A stretch of 14,923 bases of DNA from JANRKG01 sp033763635 (GCA_033763635.1 JANRKG010000449.1:1-14923), one strand, 5' to 3'; shown: positions 1-7,013, counted from the first letter of the stretch. Notes: a model not told the origin generated them from the letters alone. Numbers and translations: made by a program.

Positions 1-1095
1 ACAGGGTTGAAGTGGGCAACGGTTGCGAAGATGCCCGGAGATCAGAAGTACATCATCTGTAACGGAGATGAAGGCGATCCGGGGGCATTCATGGATCGCA
101 GTGTGTTGGAAAGTGACCCCCATCTGGTTCTGGAAGGAATGGCGATCGCCGGATACGCCCTGGGAGCCAACCACGGCTTTATCTACGTTCGTGCCGAATA
201 TCCCCTTGCCATTCAACGCCTCCAAAAGGCCATCCAACAAGCGAAAAAATATGGTCTGTTGGGAAGCCAAATCTTTGAATCTCCCTTTGACTTTAAGGTG
301 GACATTCGGATTGGGGCCGGGGCGTTTGTGTGCGGGGAAGAAACGGCCCTGATTCAATCGGTGGAAGGAAACCGGGGCAATCCTAAACCTCGGCCTCCTT
401 ATCCGGCTCAGTCTGGTTTGTGGCACTGTCCAACGTTGATTAACAACGTGGAAAGTTTCGCCAATATCGCTCCGATTATCAAACGGGGAGCCGATTGGTA
501 TGCCAGCATTGGAACGGAAAAGAGTAAGGGAACGAAAATCTTTGCGCTCACGGGCAAGATTCGCAATAACGGTTTGATTGAAGTCCCGATGGGGATTACC
601 CTGCGGGAAATTGTGGAAGAGATGGGCGGTGGAGTTCCCGATGGGGAAGTCAAAGCCGTCCAGACGGGAGGCCCCTCAGGAGGTTGCATTCCTGCATCAC
701 TGCTAGACACGCCTGTAGACTATGATTCCCTGATCGCGATCGGCTCCATGATGGGGTCCGGCGGGATGGTCATCATGGATAAAAGCACCAGTATGGTAGA
801 AGTGGCTCACTTCTATATGGAGTTCTGTCGTGGAGAAACCTGTGGGAAGTGTGTTCCCTGCCGCACGGGAACCGTTCAACTTTATGCCATGTTGAGCAAG
901 ATTCTCAAAGGGGAGGCAACGGAACTGGATCTGGAAAAGATGGAAGCCCTGTGTTACATGGTGAAAGAGACAAGCCTCTGTGGGCTTGGCATGACCGCTC
1001 CTAACCCAGTCTTGAGTACATTGCGGTATTTCAAGGAGGAGTATTTACAACTCCTGCGGCCCAGTGCCCATCTGAATGGCAAAGTCACGGTTTAA
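1..1095 (+). CDS. hoxF: Bidirectional NiFe hydrogenase diaphorase subunit HoxF (5' truncated)
   Basis: This is the C-terminal 364 residues of HoxF, the subunit that binds FMN and NAD(P) and passes electrons between the nucleotide and the iron-sulfur chain. The reading frame is open from base 1 (T-G-L-K-W-A-T-V-A), so the gene begins upstream of the window; the TTG at 7 is an internal Leu codon. The visible part shows the NuoF/HoxF signature around GAGAFVCGEETALI (about 313-354) and the [4Fe-4S] site: three cysteines in CGKCVPC (codons at 841, 850 and 859) and the fourth in SLCGLG (979). Cyanobacterial HoxF proteins are about 530 residues, so roughly 165 are missing, including the N-terminal thioredoxin-like part and the first part of the FMN fold. 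hoxU follows after 11 bases, so the genes are co-transcribed. The family call is certain; HoxF rather than NuoF rests on the hoxUYH context. Confidence 0.97.
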   Translation, partial: TGLKWATVAKMPGDQKYIICNGDEGDPGAFMDRSVLESDPHLVLEGMAIAGYALGANHGFIYVRAEYPLAIQRLQKAIQQAKKYGLLGSQIFESPFDFKVDIRIGAGAFVCGEETALIQSVEGNRGNPKPRPPYPAQSGLWHCPTLINNVESFANIAPIIKRGADWYASIGTEKSKGTKIFALTGKIRNNGLIEVPMGITLREIVEEMGGGVPDGEVKAVQTGGPSGGCIPASLLDTPVDYDSLIAIGSMMGSGGMVIMDKSTSMVEVAHFYMEFCRGETCGKCVPCRTGTVQLYAMLSKILKGEATELDLEKMEALCYMVKETSLCGLGMTAPNPVLSTLRYFKEEYLQLLRPSAHLNGKVTV

Positions 1096-1106
1096 GGGGG
1101 AAGGGT

Positions 1107-1823
1107 ATGTCAGTCAAAACACTCAAAATCGATGGCAAGGATGTGGCGATCGAAGAAGGAACCACCGTCCTGCAAGCCGCACGGGAAGCGGGTGTAACGA
1201 TTCCCACCCTCTGCCACATGGAAGGAATTTCTGATGTGGGGGCCTGTCGCCTCTGCATGGTGGAAGTCAAGGGTACGAATAAACTGCTACCCGCCTGTGT
1301 GACGCAAGTGGCAGAAGGGATGGAAGTGGAAACAAATACTGCCAAACTGCAAGAATATCGCCGGATGACGGTAGAGTTGTTGTTTGCCGAAGGAAACCAC
1401 GTCTGTTCCGTCTGTGTCGCCAATGGAAACTGTGAACTTCAGGATGTGGCGATCGTAGTGGGAATGGATCACTCCCGCTTCCCCTATCGCTTCCCGGAAC
1501 GCAAAGTTGATGTTTCCCATCCTCAGTTCGGGATTGATCACAACCGCTGCATTCTTTGTACTCGGTGTGTGCGGGTCTGTGATGAGATAGAAGGGGCGCA
1601 TGTCTGGGATGTGGCCCAACGGGGGGCAGCTTGCTATATCGTGTCCGGGTTAAATCAACCCTGGGGCGCGGTGGATGCCTGTACCTCCTGTGGGAAGTGT
1701 GTGGATGCTTGCCCCACAGGGTCGATCTTCCGGAAGGGCATGACGACTGGAGAGAAAGACCGCGATCGGGAAAAGCTGGAGTTTTTGGTCAACGCACGGG
1801 AGAAAAAGGAATGGACAAGATAA
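1107..1823 (+). CDS. hoxU: Bidirectional hydrogenase diaphorase subunit HoxU
   Basis: HoxU is the NuoG-like iron-sulfur subunit that wires the diaphorase HoxF to the hydrogenase module HoxYH. The 238-residue protein has the full set of cluster ligands: a plant-type [2Fe-2S] site (C36, C47, C50, C64), a His/Cys [4Fe-4S] site (H98, C100, C103, C109), and two ferredoxin-type [4Fe-4S] motifs, CILCTRCVRVC (C148, C151, C154, C158) and CTSCGKCVDAC (C192, C195, C198, C202). The length fits the family. The ATG at 1107 has a purine-rich ribosome site (GGGGGAAGGG) just before it and starts a typical N-terminus. The 3' end overlaps hoxY by 13 bases, which suggests translational coupling. Nothing looks degraded. 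The function follows from the motifs plus the position between hoxF and hoxY. Confidence 0.97.
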   Translation: MSVKTLKIDGKDVAIEEGTTVLQAAREAGVTIPTLCHMEGISDVGACRLCMVEVKGTNKLLPACVTQVAEGMEVETNTAKLQEYRRMTVELLFAEGNHVCSVCVANGNCELQDVAIVVGMDHSRFPYRFPERKVDVSHPQFGIDHNRCILCTRCVRVCDEIEGAHVWDVAQRGAACYIVSGLNQPWGAVDACTSCGKCVDACPTGSIFRKGMTTGEKDRDREKLEFLVNAREKKEWTR

Positions 1824-2359
1824 GATTTGCCACCGTCTGGCTGGCGGGCTGTTCGGGCTGCCACATGTCATTCCTCGACCTGGATGAATGGCTGATTGAA
1901 TTGGCGCAGCATGTCGATGTTGTCTTTAGCCCTGTGGGTTCTGACCTGAAAGAGTATCCCGAAAACGTGGATGTGTGCCTGGTGGAAGGGGGCATTGCGA
2001 ACGAGGAAAATCTGGAACTGGCTCATCTCGTGCGTCAACGCACGAAACTGGTCATCTCCTTTGGGGACTGTGCGGTGACTGCGAACGTCCCTGCGATGCG
2101 GAACATGCAGGGCAAGGCGGATGGCGTGTTAAAACGGGCTTATCTGGAACTGGCGGATGTGGGGCAACAACTGCCCCACGAACCGGGGATTGTGCCGGAA
2201 CTGCTCGATCGCGTCGTTCCGCTCCATGAAGTGATTCCCGTAGACCTGTTCATGCCGGGATGTCCTCCCCCCGCCGATCGCATTCGAGCGGCGATCGAAC
2301 CCCTCCTGAAGGGCGAGCAGCCCAGGATGGAAGGGCGCGAAATGATCAAATTTGGCTAG
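1811..2359 (+). CDS. hoxY: NiFe hydrogenase small subunit HoxY
   Basis: HoxY is the small subunit of the soluble bidirectional hydrogenase. It carries the proximal [4Fe-4S] cluster that takes electrons from the NiFe site in HoxH. The open frame extends back to 1631, but the ATG at 1811 is chosen: it has GGGAG at 1798-1802 with 8-base spacing and yields a 182-residue protein of the usual cyanobacterial length starting MDKIRFATVWLAGCSGCH. The proximal-cluster ligands are C14 and C17 (GCSGC), C87 (FGDC) and C151 (PGCPPP). There is no Tat signal peptide, as expected for a cytoplasmic enzyme, and no medial or distal cluster domain. The start lies inside the last 13 bases of hoxU. HoxH follows after 46 bases. 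Confidence 0.96.
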   Translation: MDKIRFATVWLAGCSGCHMSFLDLDEWLIELAQHVDVVFSPVGSDLKEYPENVDVCLVEGGIANEENLELAHLVRQRTKLVISFGDCAVTANVPAMRNMQGKADGVLKRAYLELADVGQQLPHEPGIVPELLDRVVPLHEVIPVDLFMPGCPPPADRIRAAIEPLLKGEQPRMEGREMIKFG

Positions 2360-2405
2360 CGGTTGTTCCCTGTTGCAAGGACCGACCATTGGAGAGAGAA
2401 GCATT

Positions 2406-3830
2406 ATGAAAACCGTTGTCATTGATCCCGTCACTCGTATTGAAGGCCACGCCAAGATTTCCATCTTCCTCAATGATGCTGGGGAAGTAGATAACGCCCG
2501 CTTTCATGTGGTCGAATATCGGGGATTTGAGAAGTTCTGTGAGGGCCGTCCTTATACGGAAATGGCGGGAATTACGGCCCGGATCTGCGGTATCTGCCCG
2601 GTGAGTCACCTGTTAGCAGCCGCAAAAACGGGGGACAAAATTCTGGCAGTGAAGATTCCGGTTGCAGCGGAAAAACTGCGCCGGATGATGAACCTGGCCC
2701 AAATCACCCAATCCCATGCCCTGTCTTTCTTCCACCTCAGTAGCCCTGACTTTTTGTTAGGGTGGGATAGCGATCCGGCGAAACGAAATGTGTTTGGATT
2801 GATCGCGGATAATCCCGATCTGGCACGGGCGGGAATTCGCCTCCGCCAATTTGGGCAGACGGTCATTGAATTGCTGGGTGCCCGCAAGATCCATGCTGCC
2901 TGGGCCGTTCCGGGTGGAGTGCGATTGCCCCTTTCTGAAGAAGGCCGTCAGTGGATTCGCGATCGGCTTCCCGAATCCCTGGACACCACTCGAATGGCGA
3001 TCAACTTGTTCAAAAACCTGCTGGATGGGCCGCTGAAAGAGGAAATCAGCATCTTCGGGGCTTTCCCGTCCCTGTTTATGGGATTGGTTGGGAAAAACGG
3101 GGAATGGGAACATTATGGGGGCCATCTCCGCTTTACCGATAGTGAAGGCAATATCGTAGCGGATAACCTCTCAGAGGATGACTATCAAGACTTTCTGGGG
3201 GAAGCGGTCGAACCCTGGTCTTACCTGAAGTTCCCCTATTACAAGCCCTTGGGCTATCCCGATGGGATGTATCGGGTCGGTCCTCTGGCTCGGCTAAACG
3301 TGTGCAGCCACATTGGAACTCCGGAAGCAAATCAGGAGTTACAGGAGTTACGCGATCGAACGGGTGGAGTTCCCACCTCTTCCTTCCTGTACCACTACGC
3401 TCGGCTGATTGAAATCCTGGCTTGCCTGGAAAACATTCAGCAGTTAGTCGAAGACCCAGATATTGTCTCAACCCGGGTCCGGGCACAGGCTGGCGTTAAT
3501 CAGCTCGAAGCCGTCGGAGTCAGTGAAGCCCCACGGGGCACTCTGTTCCACCACTACAAGGTGGATGAGAATGGGCTGATCGAAAAGGTGAATCTGATTA
3601 TCGCAACCGGACAAAATAACCTAGCGATGAACAAAACTGTTACACAGATCGCGAAACAGTACATCCATAGCCCCGAAATTCCAGAAGGCTTGTTGAACCG
3701 GGTGGAAGCCGGAATCCGCTGTTTCGATCCCTGCCTCTCCTGTTCAACCCATGCAGTCGGTCAGATGCCATTGCATGTGCAACTGTTCAAGGCCGATGGG
3801 ACGATCGCCAACGAAGTCTACCGCAACTAA
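2406..3830 (+). CDS. hoxH: NiFe hydrogenase large subunit HoxH
   Basis: HoxH holds the NiFe active site that oxidises or evolves H2 in the cytoplasm. The open frame begins at 2352, but the ATG at 2406, preceded by GGAGAG at 2391-2396, gives MKTVVIDPVTRIEGHAK, the standard start, and 474 residues, the usual length. Nickel ligands are the N-terminal pair C61/C64 (RICGICPVSH) and the C-terminal pair C443/C446 (DPCLSCSTH). H449 ends the mature protein; a 25-residue extension (A450 to N474) remains to be cut off, which matches the presence of hoxW downstream. All ligands are Cys codons, so there is no selenocysteine. The next gene starts 245 bases downstream, past an inverted repeat, so the distal genes may be expressed less strongly or separately. 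Confidence 0.97.
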   Translation: MKTVVIDPVTRIEGHAKISIFLNDAGEVDNARFHVVEYRGFEKFCEGRPYTEMAGITARICGICPVSHLLAAAKTGDKILAVKIPVAAEKLRRMMNLAQITQSHALSFFHLSSPDFLLGWDSDPAKRNVFGLIADNPDLARAGIRLRQFGQTVIELLGARKIHAAWAVPGGVRLPLSEEGRQWIRDRLPESLDTTRMAINLFKNLLDGPLKEEISIFGAFPSLFMGLVGKNGEWEHYGGHLRFTDSEGNIVADNLSEDDYQDFLGEAVEPWSYLKFPYYKPLGYPDGMYRVGPLARLNVCSHIGTPEANQELQELRDRTGGVPTSSFLYHYARLIEILACLENIQQLVEDPDIVSTRVRAQAGVNQLEAVGVSEAPRGTLFHHYKVDENGLIEKVNLIIATGQNNLAMNKTVTQIAKQYIHSPEIPEGLLNRVEAGIRCFDPCLSCSTHAVGQMPLHVQLFKADGTIANEVYRN

Positions 3831-3842
3831 CCAGACTGTACC

Positions 3843-3968
3843 AATCCCCTCCTGGGAGGGGTGGCCGCAGACCGGGGTGGGTCAGGGGAGTGGGCAGCCG
3901 ATCGCAAGTTTAGCCTCCCCTGTCTTCACCCCAGCCAGATCCACCCCGGTCCCTCTCAGGAGGGGATT
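3843..3968. repeat. Imperfect GC-rich inverted repeat, copy A
   Basis: The 5' end begins AATCCCCTCCTGGGAGGGG and the 3' end is its near-exact inverse (…CTCTCAGGAGGGGATT). Inner segments also pair: ACCGGGGTGG near the left end with CCACCCCGGT near the right, and AGGGGAG with CTCCCCT. The outer block is itself a small palindrome (CCCCTCC/GGGAGGGG). The same design recurs at 9232-9346, so this is a dispersed non-coding element rather than a gene-specific terminator. It has no ORF of its own. It could fold into a long hairpin in the transcript between hoxH and the [2Fe-2S] gene, stabilising the upstream mRNA or lowering read-through. No long T-run follows it. Confidence 0.8.
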
Positions 3969-4075
3969 GTTCTAAGAATTTGAGAAGGGTGCTGAAAGGT
4001 GCAGGGCAGGGGGAGTTTTGCCAGTTCACTAGAATTCAGAGAGAATCGATAGAATTGTGTTAGGGAGAAACGATC

Positions 4076-4348
4076 ATGGCGAAGGAAAACTTGTTTCTCT
4101 GCATGGGTTCTGCCTGTCACCAACTTGGGGTCTATGAAGTGCTACCCAGAATTCAATCCCTCCTGCGAGAGCATAATCTGGAAGAAACGATTACACTAAA
4201 GGGATCATTCTGTTTGGAGCTATGCAGTGCAGGGATCACAATGAAATTTCGAGATCAGCACTTTAAGAACATTAGCCCCCAAAACGTAGAAATGATCTTT
4301 ATGCAAGAAATTCTCCCCACCTTACAGTCGGTCAGTTCTTGCATTTAG
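4076..4348 (+). CDS. Thioredoxin-fold [2Fe-2S] ferredoxin-like protein (NuoE/HoxE C-terminal type)
   Basis: This 90-residue protein matches the C-terminal [2Fe-2S] domain of the NuoE/HoxE/HndA family: two cysteines in CMGSAC (C9, C14) and two in CLELC (C46, C50), giving the C-x4-C ... C-x3-C ligand pattern. It lacks the N-terminal helical bundle of full NuoE/HoxE (about 160 residues), so it is not hoxE. The ATG at 4076 follows AGGGAGA at a good distance. It starts a cassette with the PAS gene (57 bases on) and the phosphatase. Similar stand-alone proteins occur next to PAS and SpoIIE genes in clostridial [FeFe]-hydrogenase loci (from memory of that family). The likely role, by inference, is an electron carrier or redox sensor between the hydrogenase and the regulatory pair. 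The cluster assignment is firm; the role is open. Confidence 0.88.
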   Translation: MAKENLFLCMGSACHQLGVYEVLPRIQSLLREHNLEETITLKGSFCLELCSAGITMKFRDQHFKNISPQNVEMIFMQEILPTLQSVSSCI

Positions 4349-4367
4349 TCTTGCATCCAGTGTTATA

Positions 4368-4389
4368 CCTGAAAGACTCCTGAAAGACT
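4368..4389. repeat. Perfect 11-bp tandem direct repeat in the gap before the PAS gene
   Basis: CCTGAAAGACT occurs twice back to back, at 4368-4378 and 4379-4389, ending 16 bases before the PAS start codon. An 11-base period is about one helical turn, so it could be a tandem regulator site, but it may equally be a replication-slippage duplication in a short spacer. Confidence 0.6.
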
Positions 4390-4405
4390 TGTCAAGGAAT
4401 GGATC

Positions 4406-4918
4406 ATGGTCATCTCAAGCGAACCCACCCATCTCTGGAAACTCCTATGGAACTATGATCCCAATGGACTGATTGTGGTTGATCCAGACCTCTATGTGCA
4501 AATTGTGAATCCTGCTTTCTGCCGCATGTTTCAAGTAGAACCGGATGCTGTGATTGATCAACCTGCTGAAACCATTTTGGGGGATGTTTCCGATTTCCGG
4601 CGATCGTGGCAGAAGAATCAAGTCATTCGGGGGCAGTTTAAGGAATATTCCCAATATAATCTCTATGTAAATCAGGTGATTTTTCCCATTGAAGATGAGG
4701 GATTAATTGTTTCTATTTTAGTGGACATTAGCCACGAACTAGAACGCAAGCGAGAACTGGAACATCTCAAACGGGAAACGGTGCAGAACGTAAACCAGGT
4801 CGTGGATAACCAGATGAAGGTTGTGCAAGAAATTGCCGGACTTCTGGGAGAAACGACGGCAGAAACCAAGGTCCATTTGCGGAAGATTATTCAACTTTTA
4901 GAACACAGTAGTATCTAA
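4406..4918 (+). CDS. PAS-domain protein of a hydrogenase-linked regulatory cassette
   Basis: The 170-residue protein has one PAS domain at about residues 10-110 (the core reads LIVVDPDLYVQIVNPAFCRM, with a conserved-looking C39), then a charged coiled-coil linker (about 110-140). The C-terminal segment has the motif QEIAGLLGETTAETK (about 141-155). From memory, that segment is typical of PAS domains fused or adjacent to clostridial [FeFe]-hydrogenase large-subunit-like proteins. There is no kinase, cyclase or DNA-binding domain, so it would act by protein contact. Its stop overlaps the next start as TAATG (4916-4920), which makes co-translation with the phosphatase very likely. By inference it senses redox, oxygen or a cofactor and controls the phosphatase, in the way PAS or anti-sigma-like partners control SpoIIE enzymes. 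The ligand is unknown. Confidence 0.85.
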   Translation: MVISSEPTHLWKLLWNYDPNGLIVVDPDLYVQIVNPAFCRMFQVEPDAVIDQPAETILGDVSDFRRSWQKNQVIRGQFKEYSQYNLYVNQVIFPIEDEGLIVSILVDISHELERKRELEHLKRETVQNVNQVVDNQMKVVQEIAGLLGETTAETKVHLRKIIQLLEHSSI

Positions 4919-6096
4919 TGTACTGCCCAGTAAACGTTGATAACTTTATCGACATCTGCCAGTTAAGTCTGAACAAAAAGGGCGAAGAACTGTGCGGCGA
5001 TAAGGTCAAGTATCACAAAACGGATAAGAAGGTAACGATCGTCCTCTCGGATGGCCTGGGTAGCGGGGTGAAGGCCAACATTCTTTCCACCCTGACCACC
5101 GAAATCCTGCTGACGATGTTGGATGCAGACATTCCGTTGGAAGAAGTGCTGAAGACGGTGATCGCGACGCTTCCCATCTGTCAGGTGCGAAAAATTGCCT
5201 ATTCCACCTTTACGATCATCCAAATCAATTGCGAAACAAATCACTTTACGGTGATCGATTTTGACAATCCCCTACCGATGTTTTTCCGCAAGGGAAAACT
5301 AATGAAACTGGCAACCCGCACCGAAAAAGTGCTGGATCGCCAGATCACCATTTCCGAAGGAATGCTGGAACGGGGGGATTTTCTGGGGGCCATCAGTGAT
5401 GGTGTGTTGTATGCAGGAATGGGAGTCACCCTCAACTTTGGGTGGGGGTGGGACAACATTGCTGAGTACATTGAAGGGGTGTTGCAGCAACGAGTGCATA
5501 CCGCCAGAACCCTCGTGCGGGACGTAATTCAAAAAACCTATTCCCTGTATCAGGGAGAAATTGGGGATGACACCACCTTTGTCGGGATCTATGTCCGTAA
5601 GCGCAATCCCCTGATTATTTTTACCGGACCCCCCCTCGATCGCGAAACGGATGAGGTTTACATCGAACGGCTCCTGAATTTCCAGGGGCGCAAGGTGGTA
5701 TGTGGTGGTACAACCGGGAACATCATTGCAAATTACGTGGGAGAGACGATCGAAATGGATTTGTCCACCATTCGTAAAGACTTGCCTCCAATTGGCTCTC
5801 TAAACTTCGTTGATCTGGTGACAGAAGGAATTTTGACCATCTCCAAAGCAACTGAGTATCTCCGAAACTGTGACTGTGATTTGGGCCGTCTTCCCTTTGA
5901 CAACAATGGAGCGTACTTACTTGCCAGGGAAATTCTGCAAGCCGATTCCATTCTGTTTTTAGTTGGGCAAAGCATCAATGAATTCTATCAAAATCCCCTT
6001 CTGCCCAAAAACATTTCAATCCGTCGTAACTTGATTGAGGGGTTGGTGCAGTTATTGCAGAGTAAACAAAAGGAAGTGACCCTTGAATACTGTTAG
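4918..6096 (+). CDS. SpoIIE/PP2C-type serine phosphatase with extra C-terminal domain
   Basis: This 392-residue protein has an N-terminal PP2C/SpoIIE phosphatase domain (about 1-225). The metal-binding acidic residues are visible in CGDK (D28), VLSDGLGSG (D45, G46), AISDG (D161) and GEIGDDTTF (D217, D218), so it should be catalytically active on phospho-Ser/Thr. Residues of about 230-392 form a separate C-terminal domain with VVCGGTTGNI (about 262-271), which I cannot assign to a known fold. It has no transmembrane segments, unlike sporulation SpoIIE. Homologues of this two-part form accompany [FeFe]-hydrogenase genes in Clostridia (recalled, not searched). The gene is coupled to the PAS gene by TAATG, and the start of hoxW lies inside its 3' end. 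A partner kinase and the phosphoprotein substrate are not encoded in the window. Confidence 0.9.
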   Translation: MYCPVNVDNFIDICQLSLNKKGEELCGDKVKYHKTDKKVTIVLSDGLGSGVKANILSTLTTEILLTMLDADIPLEEVLKTVIATLPICQVRKIAYSTFTIIQINCETNHFTVIDFDNPLPMFFRKGKLMKLATRTEKVLDRQITISEGMLERGDFLGAISDGVLYAGMGVTLNFGWGWDNIAEYIEGVLQQRVHTARTLVRDVIQKTYSLYQGEIGDDTTFVGIYVRKRNPLIIFTGPPLDRETDEVYIERLLNFQGRKVVCGGTTGNIIANYVGETIEMDLSTIRKDLPPIGSLNFVDLVTEGILTISKATEYLRNCDCDLGRLPFDNNGAYLLAREILQADSILFLVGQSINEFYQNPLLPKNISIRRNLIEGLVQLLQSKQKEVTLEYC

Positions 6097-6568
6097 TTTG
6101 TTAAATCTGGGAAGTGTCTCTGTGATTCCCTATTTAGTGATTGGCTATGGGAACTCTCTACGATCGGATGATGGCGCAGGGTGTCAAGTTGCAGAAACCG
6201 TCGCAGGTTGGGGTTTGGAGCAAGTTGAATCCCTCTCGTTGCACCAGTTAACGCCCGATCTGGCAGAGATCATTTCGCGATCGAACATTGTGATTTTCGT
6301 AGATGCCGCTGTGAGGGTTACAGAAGCCACAATTGAAGAATTGCACCCCTCAAATGGGGAAACATTCACGAATCATTATGCCGATCCCCGATCGCTTCTG
6401 GCCTTAGCAAGAGTCCTCTACCAGCGGGTTCCAGCAGCTTATCGAGTTCTCATTCCCGCAACGAGTTTTGAGTTTGGTGAAACCTTCTCTTCCTTAACCC
6501 AGGAAAGTGTTTCCCATGCTTTAGCAAAAATTAAACAACTGATTTGCATTTCCCATCCAGTCGGGTGA
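6083..6568 (+). CDS. hoxW: Hydrogenase maturation protease HoxW
   Basis: HoxW is the nickel-dependent endopeptidase that removes the C-terminal extension of HoxH after NiFe insertion. The HycI/HoxW signature is present: YLVIGYGNSLRSDDGAG (about 17-33, numbering from the TTG), D74 in VIFVDAA and H98 in NHYADP. Together with D30 these are the expected metal-binding and catalytic positions. HQLTPDLAE (54-62) and the C-terminal VLIPATSFEFGE segment resemble Synechocystis HoxW. The start is uncertain. TTG at 6083 has AAGGAAG (6070-6076) at 6-base spacing, overlaps the phosphatase gene by 14 bases and gives 161 residues. GTG at 6122 has GGGAAGT (6109-6115) and gives 148 residues with a more usual short leader. 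I list the longer form. Confidence 0.93.
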   Translation: MNTVSLLNLGSVSVIPYLVIGYGNSLRSDDGAGCQVAETVAGWGLEQVESLSLHQLTPDLAEIISRSNIVIFVDAAVRVTEATIEELHPSNGETFTNHYADPRSLLALARVLYQRVPAAYRVLIPATSFEFGETFSSLTQESVSHALAKIKQLICISHPVG

Positions 6569-6617
6569 ATACTAGAAGTAGGAACCTGGAAGAGAATCAA
6601 AGTTAGTTACCAACCTT

Positions 6618-6622
6618 GGAGG
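6618..6622 (+). promoter_or_regulatory. Ribosome binding site fixing the CP12 start
   Basis: GGAGG lies 5 bases before the ATG at 6628. An in-frame TTG at 6616 would place this site inside the gene and would add a Cys to the N-terminus, so the ATG is the true start and the extra Cys is not part of the protein. Confidence 0.85.
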
Positions 6623-6627
6623 TTTGT

Positions 6628-6888
6628 ATGACGACAACGAATAACACTGCTTTTTCTTCCCACATGGCTGAGCTAGAAGATCGCATTCAAAAAGCGGTCG
6701 AAGAAGCCCATGTGATAACGGAGCAGTATGGTTCTACCTCTAAAGAGTCTGCGGTTGCCTGGGATACGGTCGAAGAACTCCATGCAGAAGCAGCGCACCA
6801 ACGCGCATCCCACGAAGGGAAAACTGCATTTGACGATTACTGTGAAGAATTTCCAGAGGCTCCCGAAGCAAGGATTTATGACAACTAG
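6628..6888 (+). CDS. cp12: CP12 family protein with only one cysteine
   Basis: CP12 is a small, largely disordered protein that ties GAPDH and phosphoribulokinase into an inactive complex in the dark. The 86-residue product has the family core AWDTVEELHAEAAHQ (44-58) and a C-terminal ARIYDN tail, the part that inserts into GAPDH. Normal CP12 has two disulfide pairs. Here the N-terminal pair aligns with T31 and S41 (GSTSKESAVAWD), and in the C-terminal pair only C72 (DDYCEEFPEAPEA) remains, because the second position is A81. No intramolecular disulfide can form, so thioredoxin control in the usual way is excluded. Cysteine-poor CP12 variants are known in cyanobacteria. The gene lies 59 bases after hoxW and ends at its own terminator, so it may be the last gene of the hox operon or have its own promoter. 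Its partner enzyme is unknown. Confidence 0.92.
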   Translation: MTTTNNTAFSSHMAELEDRIQKAVEEAHVITEQYGSTSKESAVAWDTVEELHAEAAHQRASHEGKTAFDDYCEEFPEAPEARIYDN

Positions 6889-6894
6889 CGTTGA

Positions 6895-6945
6895 TAGGGA
6901 ATGGGAAATCGCTCGACATCATTTATTCCCATTTCCTAATTTTTC
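6895..6945 (+). terminator. Intrinsic terminator after the hox/cp12 genes
   Basis: A 13-bp stem with one G-T wobble forms between TAGGGAATGGGAA (6895-6907) and TTCCCATTTCCTA (6926-6938), with an 18-base loop. A TTTTT run follows at 6940-6944. It sits 7 bases after the cp12 stop codon and should end the hydrogenase/cp12 transcript. Confidence 0.8.
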
Positions 6946-7013
6946 ATTTCCGAATCCTGCGAATCACGTACAAAATACGATTGAAGTTTACTGAAATCTA
7001 AGTTGATTAAATT

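Noticed and set aside
1631..1810. Longer HoxY N-terminus from 1631
   Set aside because: It overlaps hoxU by nearly 200 bases in another frame, and the extra residues do not resemble HoxY; the ATG at 1811 gives the usual 182 residues.
2352..2405. Longer HoxH start at the TTG at 2352
   Set aside because: The ATG at 2406 has a good ribosome site and gives the standard HoxH N-terminus and length; the extra 18 residues match nothing.
3751..3975. Small open frame over the end of hoxH and the inverted repeat
   Set aside because: It is in another frame of hoxH and runs into repeat sequence; it has no ribosome site and no recognisable product.
4339..4368. Possible promoter TTGCAT / TTATAC before the PAS gene
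   Set aside because: The -10 match is poor and the -35 lies inside the coding end of the [2Fe-2S] gene; not enough to call.
6968..6978. Possible NtcA box before the candidate small RNA (GTACAAAATAC)
   Set aside because: The spacer is 5 bases instead of 8, so it is not an NtcA site.
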